Shown here: piece after piece, positions 54,125-61,183 of the stretch
Layout: every line of letters starts with the position of its first letter
Numbering within the stretch: the first letter of the stretch is position 1
Assembly: GCF_004340465.1 (NCBI RefSeq)
Contig: NZ_SLVV01000006.1
Coordinates: forward strand, 62,001 to 126,000
Source: Mesobacillus foraminis
GTDB lineage: Bacteria > Bacillota > Bacilli > Bacillales > Cytobacillaceae
Direction: 5' to 3'
Length of the DNA stretch: 64,000 nucleotides
Made by a program: the position numbers and the translations under genes
The notes under the pieces: model-generated
Told to the model about the DNA's origin: nothing
The model's database searches: none
Seen by the model: only the letters and a program-made list of their open reading frames with translations

Positions 54125-56287
54125 ATGGAAAACTTCAATTTATCATTTAACCCTGTCATATTTCTAGTAGCAATCATATTGACAATTATGTCTTCATATA
54201 CAGCCTTAGATTTATTCTCAATCGTAAAATCCTCTGATAAAAGTAGGAGGTTTTTATTTATTGGTGTTATCTTCTCATTTGGAATTGGCATTTGGGTGAT
54301 GAACTTTTTTGGAATGCTTGCTTTAAATATGACCGGGTCTATTTCTTATCAAATTCCAATGAACCTTCTTTCTATTATGTTAGGAATCACCTTTACTGGA
54401 ATGGCCTTTTATACACTGGCAAATAAAAAGCTGCAAGTACAGCATCTATATATAAGCAGTTTTTTCATGACACTCGCCGTTTTGGCTGTGCATATGATCG
54501 CCATGTTCTCGATGAACATGGGCTTCCGTTACCAGCCATTAGTCACAGCGGCTGCACTGATTTTGATATACTGTTCATTTTTCTTTTCGTTCTGGATTCT
54601 TTACTATTCAAAAAATTTTTCTCAATCAAGTCATGTATGGTTAAAACCTTTAACTTCACTGGTTGTTACCGGGGCTATAGTCGAGGGTCATTTGCTGCTT
54701 ACAAGGGCTGCTTCTTTGTATCAACTGGAAAATTCGGACATTCAGCAGGTTACGGTACCTGAATCCTTGATTAGTTATCTTATCCTCTTTGTTGCAGTCA
54801 TTATCCTTGGCGGCTTGATTTCCTCCAGTGCACTGGTGAGCAGACGTTTAGAACAGACTGATACAAACTTAAACGATATTACGGATGCTTTAAATATATC
54901 TTCAATTGTTGCGATAACCGATCCAAAAGGAAATATCACATATGTAAATGAAAAATTTGTAGAGATCTCTCAGTATGCAGAGGGTGAATTACTCGGACAA
55001 AACCACTCGATTTTGAATTCCGGGTACCACTCAACGGAATTTTTCAAGGAAATGTGGAGGACAATCGGGTCAGGGAGAACATGGAAAGGCGAAATACGAA
55101 ACCGAGCAAAGGATGGATCTTTTTACTGGGTCGATACTACGATTGTTCCGTTCCTCAATAAAAAAGGAAAGCCATATCAATATGTATCTATCCGGACAGA
55201 TATTACAAACCGGAAAACGGCGGAAGCGAGTTTGAAAAACAGTCTGAGGGAAGTCAGCGACTATAAATTTGCGATCGACCAGGCAGCAATTGTTGCTTTT
55301 ACTGATGAGAAGGGGATCATTAAAAGTGTAAATGACAAGTTTGTGGAAATTTCAGGCTATTCCCGTGAGGAATTGATCGGCAGTGACCACAGACTGTTAA
55401 ACTCGGGATTCCATTCAAAGGAATTTTTTAAAAACCTCTGGAGGACGATTGGAAGCGGGAAAGTATGGAAAGGAGAAGTCCGCAACAAAGCAAAGGATGG
55501 ATCTTTTTACTGGGTTTCTACCACAATCGTTCCGTTTCTCAATGAGAATGGCAAGCCGTATCAATATCTCGCGATGAGAAGCGATATTACAGAACGGAAA
55601 CAGACCGAGGAACTGTTGCACCGCCAGGATAAGCTTGCTGCAGTTGGGCAGCTGGCGGCTGGGGTAGCGCATGAAATCCGCAATCCCTTAACCTCCATGA
55701 AAGGCTATGCTGAGTTTCTTCAGCTGGATGAGGAAGATCCTCAGCGCAGAGAATTCCTTGATATTATCTTAGATGAAATCAATCGCGTTAATAATATTGT
55801 GGAGGAATTCATGGTACTGGCTAAGCCCAAAACCGTTGAACTTGAGGAAAAGAATATTGTTCCAATCCTCCGGAACATTGTTTCCCTGCTTGAATTTGAA
55901 GCGCGCAAACGGCGTGTCAAACTTCATTTTAATGCAAACAATGACATTGTCCAAATTGAGTGCGATGAGAACCGTCTTAAACAGGTATTCCTGAATTTTA
56001 TCAAGAATGGGATTGAAGCGATGCCAGATGGCGGTGACTTGTACGTAAGTGCAGAAGTAGAAAACAACAATGTCGAGATTTCAATTAAGGATACGGGCGT
56101 CGGCATACCTCCGGAAAAGCTGCAAAAAATCGGTGAACCTTTCTATACCACGAAGAAGGAAGGGACCGGACTGGGCTTAATGGTGTCTTTTAAAATCATT
56201 GAAAGCCATAACGGAAAAGTATACATCGAAAGCGAGCAAAATAAAGGAACCACCTTTAGAATTCTCCTTCCGGCAAAAACAGCTTAA
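54125..56287 (+). CDS. MHYT-PAS-PAS sensor histidine kinase
   Basis: A 720-residue membrane kinase. Seven hydrophobic segments (about 10-235) form an MHYT-type sensor with repeated M-x-x-F/M motifs (WVMNFFGMLAL, HMIAMFSMN). Two PAS/PAC domains (about 257-364 and 387-493) are near-copies of each other. HisKA has phospho-acceptor His516 in GVAHEIRNPLTSMKGYAEF, and HATPase_c has the N-box NFIKNGIEAM, DTGVGI and GTGLGLMV. The kinase half resembles the Bacillus sporulation kinases; no response regulator is adjacent, so it may feed Spo0F (inference). Confidence 0.88.
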   Translation: MENFNLSFNPVIFLVAIILTIMSSYTALDLFSIVKSSDKSRRFLFIGVIFSFGIGIWVMNFFGMLALNMTGSISYQIPMNLLSIMLGITFTGMAFYTLANKKLQVQHLYISSFFMTLAVLAVHMIAMFSMNMGFRYQPLVTAAALILIYCSFFFSFWILYYSKNFSQSSHVWLKPLTSLVVTGAIVEGHLLLTRAASLYQLENSDIQQVTVPESLISYLILFVAVIILGGLISSSALVSRRLEQTDTNLNDITDALNISSIVAITDPKGNITYVNEKFVEISQYAEGELLGQNHSILNSGYHSTEFFKEMWRTIGSGRTWKGEIRNRAKDGSFYWVDTTIVPFLNKKGKPYQYVSIRTDITNRKTAEASLKNSLREVSDYKFAIDQAAIVAFTDEKGIIKSVNDKFVEISGYSREELIGSDHRLLNSGFHSKEFFKNLWRTIGSGKVWKGEVRNKAKDGSFYWVSTTIVPFLNENGKPYQYLAMRSDITERKQTEELLHRQDKLAAVGQLAAGVAHEIRNPLTSMKGYAEFLQLDEEDPQRREFLDIILDEINRVNNIVEEFMVLAKPKTVELEEKNIVPILRNIVSLLEFEARKRRVKLHFNANNDIVQIECDENRLKQVFLNFIKNGIEAMPDGGDLYVSAEVENNNVEISIKDTGVGIPPEKLQKIGEPFYTTKKEGTGLGLMVSFKIIESHNGKVYIESEQNKGTTFRILLPAKTA

Positions 56288-56311
56288 AGACGGGCATAAG
56301 CTCGTCTTTAT
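56284..56311 (+). terminator. Terminator of the kinase gene
   Basis: AAAGACG/CGTCTTT stem with a short T-tract. The following 300 nt to 56612 hold no gene. Confidence 0.6.
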
Positions 56312-56612
56312 TGTTTCCGTTATTAGGAAAAGATTTACTTTAGGAGGAAAATGAACGATTATTTTTAAAAGGATCAGTCATTTTTTAGGGAAGCAAACAT
56401 TGAGTAGAGGTTATATAAAATCATAGTAAAATAACTTGAAGGGTGTTTTGGTTTTAATCTTAATTATTAACTGAATATTCAGTCTAAAAGAAATCCTATC
56501 GTTATATATCTGTTATTCTCGTAATCTATTTAATATCTCCCTGTTCTTTTTCTCAGCAAATTCTATGTTACGATTATCTACGTTGAGAAAACGAGCCGAG
56601 GGAGGCAAACAA

Positions 56613-57494
56613 ATGAGGAAAACATTATTATCATTGATTGCTGCAGCGGCAATTTCCGGAGCTGCCGGCGTCAATGCGCAGGCAGAAGAAATCGTCGTAC
56701 ATAAGGGAGACACACTTTGGAAGCTTTCTAAGGAGTACGGGGTTTCAGTAGATTCAATTAAAAAATGGAATAATTTATCAAGTGATGTGATTCATCCAAA
56801 TGATTCTCTGGAAATATCACCTGTTAAGCATCTCCTTGTAAGTAAAGGAGATTCACTCTGGAATATTGCCAAGGTCTATGGGGTTTCTGTTGAAGATTTG
56901 ATGAAATGGAACAAGCTTTCATCAGATGTCATCCACCCTGGTTTGGATTTGGTCATCTACACTGATCGTTCAGACAATAATTCTGTACAAGCCGCAAGTG
57001 CAAACGTACAGGAAGAAAATAAGGTATTGGGTACTGATTCTCAAGCGCAGGCAAAACCTGCAGCCAAACCTCAAGCAGAGGCGAAACCACAAGTAGTGGC
57101 CAAACCTCAAGCAGAGGCGAAACCACAAGTAGTGGCCAAACCTCAAGCAGAGGCGAAACCTCAAGCTAGCAATCCAGCTCCTGCTGCTGACACTGCATCA
57201 GATTCGAAAGAAATCACTGTATCTGCTACGGCGTACACAGCCGATTGTAAAGGCTGTTCAGGAACAACTGCCACAGGAGTTGACCTGAAAGCAAATCCGA
57301 ATCAGAAGGTTATTGCAGTTGATCCTTCTGTCATCCCATTAGGGACCAAAGTTCATGTACAGGGCTATGGATACGCAACGGCCTCCGATACAGGCGGAGC
57401 AATCAAAGGAAACAAAATTGATGTCTTTATTCCTAATCAAAGTGATGCAATTGAATGGGGAAGAAAGCAAGTTAAAGTTACAATCATTGACTAA
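56613..57494 (+). CDS. yocH: Secreted LysM-3D peptidoglycan protein, YocH-like
   Basis: A 293-residue secreted protein. Signal peptide 1-24 (ends NAQAEE), two LysM domains (about 25-69 and 70-114, each GDxLWxxxKxYGVSV), a Lys/Pro/Gln/Ala linker with repeats (about 145-190) and a C-terminal 3D domain (about 200-293) with the Asp residues of ASDTGGAIKGNKIDVF. YocH is a WalR-controlled autolysin acting on the cell wall. ATG 56613 has GAGGGAGG upstream. Confidence 0.9.
   Translation: MRKTLLSLIAAAAISGAAGVNAQAEEIVVHKGDTLWKLSKEYGVSVDSIKKWNNLSSDVIHPNDSLEISPVKHLLVSKGDSLWNIAKVYGVSVEDLMKWNKLSSDVIHPGLDLVIYTDRSDNNSVQAASANVQEENKVLGTDSQAQAKPAAKPQAEAKPQVVAKPQAEAKPQVVAKPQAEAKPQASNPAPAADTASDSKEITVSATAYTADCKGCSGTTATGVDLKANPNQKVIAVDPSVIPLGTKVHVQGYGYATASDTGGAIKGNKIDVFIPNQSDAIEWGRKQVKVTIID
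57069..57160 (+). repeat. 36-nt tandem repeat in the yocH linker
   Basis: Units begin at 57069, 57105 and 57141 (CCTCAAGCAGAGGCGAAACC ...). Two full copies are identical and a third is partial. Each encodes 12 residues of PQAEAKPQVVAK, which lengthens the linker between LysM and 3D domains. Confidence 0.95.
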
Positions 57495-57513
57495 TTAATT
57501 AAATTGATGGCAT

Positions 57514-57549
57514 AAGGCTGTCTCCATTTCAGGAGGCAGCTTATTTTTT
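57514..57549 (+). terminator. Terminator of yocH
   Basis: AAGGCTGTCTCC/GGAGGCAGCTT stem then T6. Confidence 0.88.
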
Positions 57550-57614
57550 ATGTTTACCTACTTCCTTCCCCTTTACGATGGGAATAAACTGGAAAATATG
57601 ACCTGAATCAAGGA

Positions 57615-58301
57615 TTACATAATATTTTTCTTGTTATCCAGACTGTCAAAGTTCATGTCCGGTTTATTCTTTGGTTTTATAATTAAACTAAGGATAAAAC
57701 TGGCAAGCTTTTTAAATTGATCGTCTAATTTTTCAGAGAGGTGAGAGGCTCTTTCAAACATGACGGATGTAAGATGTTCAAGTTTTCTGTCCGTTTTGCT
57801 ATTGGCAGCGGCAAGATCGTCAAAACGATCCATTAAGGTGGTATGATAAACATCCTGTAAGTCAAATTGCCTGTCAATTGCATCTTTCATTTTTTCCTGC
57901 TTCTTCAGCTGGTCGAAGAGTGCCGCAGAGGTTTGGTCATACTCCTGCAATTTTCTGTTTATATTCTGTAAAAGTGTTTCCTGAAAGGCGATTTGATTCA
58001 GCAGCCCTTTGATACAAACATCATTGTTTTCAGCTGATTTCGTGGCCGAGTCAGCCAATGTGTTTAAGCTGTATACCATAGATTCCTGTATATCTCTTTG
58101 ATTGATAAGCTCCCGGACATAAGCCTCGTTATGTGCAGCTGATTTTGAAGCAGAATCTGCAAGTTGCCTGTTTAGCTCCCGCTGTTCGTCCATAATGGTT
58201 TTTAAGTAATTTTCGTGGAAAATGTACTGGTTGTTTTCAAAATTTTTAATATGTTTCTTTTGGAAAATTCCCGGGGTTTTGCGATTGACATATAAGCCCA
58301 C
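57615..58301 (-). CDS. Coiled-coil protein of unknown function
   Basis: A 228-residue soluble protein, mostly helix with heptad-like patterning. Two similar segments (LADSASKSAAHNEAYVRELINQ and LADSATKSAENNDVCIKGLLNQ, about 48-69 and 82-103) suggest an internal duplication. The tail is basic. GTG start with AAGGAGG 8 nt upstream. Not recognised. Confidence 0.65.
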   Translation of the reverse strand: MGLYVNRKTPGIFQKKHIKNFENNQYIFHENYLKTIMDEQRELNRQLADSASKSAAHNEAYVRELINQRDIQESMVYSLNTLADSATKSAENNDVCIKGLLNQIAFQETLLQNINRKLQEYDQTSAALFDQLKKQEKMKDAIDRQFDLQDVYHTTLMDRFDDLAAANSKTDRKLEHLTSVMFERASHLSEKLDDQFKKLASFILSLIIKPKNKPDMNFDSLDNKKNIM

Positions 58302-58459
58302 TGCTGATTCCTCCTTATTTGTTTCTTATATGGTATGAACGGTTCGTAAAAATGGACCAGTATCCCATTTATACGATTGAGGAAGGAGTTTTTCCATTCA
58401 TGAAATATTAATTTTGCTTCATACTAATAAAAACCGCCTATAGAAAGGAGCAGGTGATT

Positions 58460-59224
58460 ATGCTAACTAATGGGCAACTGGAATCTTTAAAGAGTCAATT
58501 GCTTAAGTCAAGGCAGGAGCTGGAAGAACACGGGAAGAATAATGACCATTTTGATCTGGAGAGGGGCCATTTCCATGAATCGATGGGGGAATTATCGAGT
58601 TATGACAACCATCCTGCCGATGAAGGAACAGAGCTATATGAACGTGAAAAAGATGTTGCGCTGCACCAGCATTATGAATATCAGCTTGAAAACATTGGCA
58701 AGGCACTTAAGGCCATTGAGAAGGGGAATTATGGAAAATGCGAAGTTTGTGGCAAAGACATCCCTTATGAACGTCTCGAGGCGATTCCTGAAACGACTTT
58801 TTGCGTCGAACATACACCAGACCAGACCATCTCAACAAACCGGCCGATTGAAGAGGGTGTTTTAATGCCTCCGTTTGGGAAGTTTGATATGGATATTCAG
58901 GATGAAACAGAGGCTTATGATGCTGAAGATTCCTGGCAGGATGTAGCAAGCTACGGGACCTCGGAAACCCCGTCTGATTTTTACTATCCTCCTGACCACT
59001 ACAATGATATGTACACTGAGTCGGAGGAAAACACAGGATATGTTGAGGATTATGAAAACTTCATTGGCACCGACATTGAAGGAAAAGAAATTACCGTGTA
59101 TCCGAATCTGCAGCATGAAAAGTATGAAAATGAACTTGATGAAGAGGGCATTATGACTACATTCGGCGATCTGCCGGCATTCGAGCATGACCCTTATGTT
59201 GAGGAAGATAAAGATAAAGAATAG
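58460..59224 (+). CDS. yteA: TraR/DksA zinc-finger protein, YteA-like
   Basis: A 254-residue protein. A coiled-coil N-terminus is followed by a DksA-type finger, CEVCGKDIPYERLEAIP...FCVEH (about 94-119, ligands Cys, Cys, Cys, His), and a long acidic C-terminal tail. It matches the YteA family of Bacillus, annotated as sporulation-related. The ATG at 58460 is chosen over GTG 58454 by spacing from GAAAGGAG. Confidence 0.85.
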   Translation: MLTNGQLESLKSQLLKSRQELEEHGKNNDHFDLERGHFHESMGELSSYDNHPADEGTELYEREKDVALHQHYEYQLENIGKALKAIEKGNYGKCEVCGKDIPYERLEAIPETTFCVEHTPDQTISTNRPIEEGVLMPPFGKFDMDIQDETEAYDAEDSWQDVASYGTSETPSDFYYPPDHYNDMYTESEENTGYVEDYENFIGTDIEGKEITVYPNLQHEKYENELDEEGIMTTFGDLPAFEHDPYVEEDKDKE

Positions 59225-59239
59225 GGATTACCAGATTAG

Positions 59240-59270
59240 AACAGCCGCAAATTCTTGCAGCTGTTTTTTT
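59240..59270 (+). terminator. Terminator of yteA
   Basis: AACAGC/GCTGTT stem with a 13-nt loop, then T7. Confidence 0.8.
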
Positions 59271-59499
59271 ATTTTGAAGCAGCTGTTACAGATTTACCTG
59301 AAGTATAAATCGTTATCAGAACAGCAGGGGGCCGAGTTGGAACAGAGATTTTAGAGGTTGATATTAACTGAACAACCAGGACAGAGGTGTATGGTCTTGT
59401 ATAAAAATTTAGCAAACCCATACTCGTTGTGCTATCACAGCGCGTGGATCTGAAGCAACGCGGCTTTTTTCTCGATCCCATAGCGGAAACTTTTAGCAA
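59269..59499 (-). CDS. Candidate small protein, uncertain
   Basis: An open frame of up to 76 codons; an internal ATG (59481) gives MGSRKKPRCFRSTRC then a beta-type Thr/Ser/Val-rich stretch (LLNFYTRPYTSVLVVQL). The composition looks like a real protein, such as a spore-surface type, but no ribosome site precedes either ATG. Not recognised. Confidence 0.35.
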   Translation of the reverse strand: MLKVSAMGSRKKPRCFRSTRCDSTTSMGLLNFYTRPYTSVLVVQLISTSKISVPTRPPAVLITIYTSGKSVTAASK

Positions 59500-59544
59500 A
59501 GAGATTAGTATATCGGAAAGACGGGAAAAGGAGGGGAAACAAGC

Positions 59545-60429
59545 TTGTTAAAAAATGAGGTGGAGAAGATGAAAGAAAAAATGTTACTGTACGGCAAAAA
59601 AATCTTTAAGGAGATAAAGAAAGACAGGGCAACAGGGCTTGCTGCCCAGCAAGCATATTATTATATGCTTGCGCTTTTTCCGATGATGATTCTATTGGTT
59701 GCAATTGTACCGTATCTGAATATCCAGCCGGAAAAAGCGGTGAATTTTGTCAATACTGTCATGCCGCCGGAAACTGCCCAAATCTTTAAGGATAATATCT
59801 TAAATATTATCAGCCAGCGGAATGGCGGGCTTTTAACATTTGGGATCATCGGTACCATCTGGTCAGCTTCAAACGGAATGAACGCCTTTATGAAGGCGAT
59901 GAATGATGCCTTTGACGTAAAAGAGACACGATCCTTCATCAAGTCTCGATTGATTTCCATTCTCTTGACCCTTGGACTCATCCTGGCATTTGTTGTGGCC
60001 TTGCTGCTTCCGGTATTTGGAAGGGTACTGCTTGATCTGGTTCAGTCCATTATTCCTGTCCCGGCTAAATTTGAACTTATTATTCGAGTAATGCGCTGGG
60101 TTGTTGCGATCGTCGTCATGGTTGGCGTACTGTCCTTGCTCTATCGAATTGCACCAAACAAGCATTATCCCTGGAAGCATGTGATCCCGGGAGCCATATT
60201 CGCAACAGTCATCTGGCAGCTGATTTCTCTTGGTTTCTCCTTTTATGTCAGCAACTTCGGGAACTACTCGGCAACATACGGCAGCCTAGGAGGCGTTATT
60301 GTCTTGATGCTCTGGCTGTTCCTGACAGGTTTGGCACTCGTAATCGGCGGTGAAATCAATGCTGTTTATCATCGGGAGAAAATGGGGGAAGGAAACAGTG
60401 TACAGGATGAACGTTTGGCTTCTTCCTAA
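59545..60429 (+). CDS. YihY/BrkB-family membrane protein (YfkH-like)
   Basis: A 294-residue protein with six membrane segments. GLAAQQAYYYMLALFPMMILL (about 32-52), GIIGTIWSASNGMNAFMKAMN and YGSLGGVIVLMLWLFLTGLALVIGGEIN are family signatures. Function is unknown; it is often mis-called ribonuclease BN. TTG 59545 has AAGGAGGGG at 9 nt; ATG 59569 (GAGGTGGAG) is also possible. Confidence 0.85.
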   Translation: MLKNEVEKMKEKMLLYGKKIFKEIKKDRATGLAAQQAYYYMLALFPMMILLVAIVPYLNIQPEKAVNFVNTVMPPETAQIFKDNILNIISQRNGGLLTFGIIGTIWSASNGMNAFMKAMNDAFDVKETRSFIKSRLISILLTLGLILAFVVALLLPVFGRVLLDLVQSIIPVPAKFELIIRVMRWVVAIVVMVGVLSLLYRIAPNKHYPWKHVIPGAIFATVIWQLISLGFSFYVSNFGNYSATYGSLGGVIVLMLWLFLTGLALVIGGEINAVYHREKMGEGNSVQDERLASS

Positions 60430-60438
60430 AACAAAGAA

Positions 60439-60459
60439 AAGGATGATTTCATTATCCTA
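60439..60459. repeat. Left copy of the 21-nt flanking repeat
   Basis: AAAGGATGATTTCA... matches 61161-61181 with one mismatch (TTATCCT versus TCATCCT). It can form a weak hairpin and now acts as the downstream end of the BrkB gene. Confidence 0.8.
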
Positions 60460-60524
60460 TCAGACTGTAGACAAACTCGATGAAAATTGGGCTTGTCTAT
60501 AGTCCTTTTTTGCATTGGAGTATA

Positions 60525-60665
60525 CATGGGGCTGTTGATTTCCATTCCAGGCGCTTCGCTTTCCGCCGGGCTGGCGCTGAGCCTTCTCGTCGCAAGCTCC
60601 TGCGGGGTCTCAGCTGTCCAGCTGATCCCGCAGGAGTCTGCGCGCCTTCCACTCCAATCAACAGG
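60525..60665. repeat. Highly structured GC-rich repeat inside the IS remnant
   Basis: It starts GTTGATTTCCATTCCAGGCGC (split here as GTTGATTTCC + ATTCCAGGCGC) and ends with GCGCGCCTTCC then AATCAAC, so the ends are inverted. Inner palindromes (CTCCTGCGGG/CCCGCAGGAG) make it almost wholly self-complementary. I recall this as a repeat found in many copies in Bacillaceae. Confidence 0.7.
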
Positions 60666-60737
60666 GCTTCTAACCTTTATGTGGAAATATAACGAAGTCT
60701 ATTTTAAAATAAACACAACTACATTTGAGTGATATAG

Positions 60738-61080
60738 ATGCTTTCGAAAAACAATCATATCCAACGAGATCAATTAGAGATGGTCGCTTTAGACCAACTT
60801 GTTCCGCAGGACCATTTGGTTCGAAATATCAAAAGGTGTCACTCCATAGATGGCAAGGGTATGTGGATGAAGTGGACCACCTAGGCATAAACGAGAAGTA
60901 AAAGACATTTATTCGAAACGGAAAGAAACCATTGAGCGAATATTCGCAGATGCAAAAGAAAAGCATTGAATGCGATGGACAATCCTTAGGGGACTTAAAA
61001 AGTTGTCGATGCAGGCGATGCTTACTTTCGCTGCCTTGAATCTGAAAAAGATGGCCAATTGGACATGGAAGGTCCGATAA
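60738..61080 (+). pseudogene. IS1182-family transposase remnant
   Basis: Codons 1-34 are intact from ATG 60738. A deletion then joins directly to the last part of the protein, which has stops and a frameshift: the IERIFADAKEKH-type motif is readable only in a shifted frame at about 60930-60970. Confidence 0.8.
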
Positions 61081-61160
61081 TGATCTGCCCTAAAGTGAAA
61101 ACTCAATAAATAAAGGGGTTCGGAATAAGAGCATTCCGAACCCCTTTTGTCGACAAATTG

Positions 61161-61183
61161 AAAGGATGATTTCATCATCCTTT
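61161..61183 (-). terminator. Terminator of the MmpL gene and right copy of the flanking repeat
   Basis: AAAGGATGA/TCATCCTTT perfect 9-bp stem with a 5-nt loop, overlapping the stop region of the MmpL gene. Confidence 0.75.

Larger units (their letters stand above)
60460..61160 (+). mobile_element. Decayed IS1182-family element
   Basis: Bounded by similar ends (TGTAGACAAA on the left, TGTCGACAAA as the complement on the right). The transposase is reduced to its start (MLSKNNHIQRDQLEMVALDQ at 60738, then LVPQDHLVRNIK) joined by a large internal deletion to frameshifted C-terminal pieces (KKLSMQAMLTFAALNLKKM near 60990-61050). A strong hairpin GGGGTTCGGAAT/ATTCCGAACCCC (61114-61145) lies inside the right end. 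It cannot transpose on its own. Confidence 0.8.

Noticed and set aside
60480-60732. Two overlapping plus-strand frames of about 70-80 codons
   Set aside because: They cross the GC-rich palindromic repeat inside the IS remnant and have no ribosome site or family resemblance.
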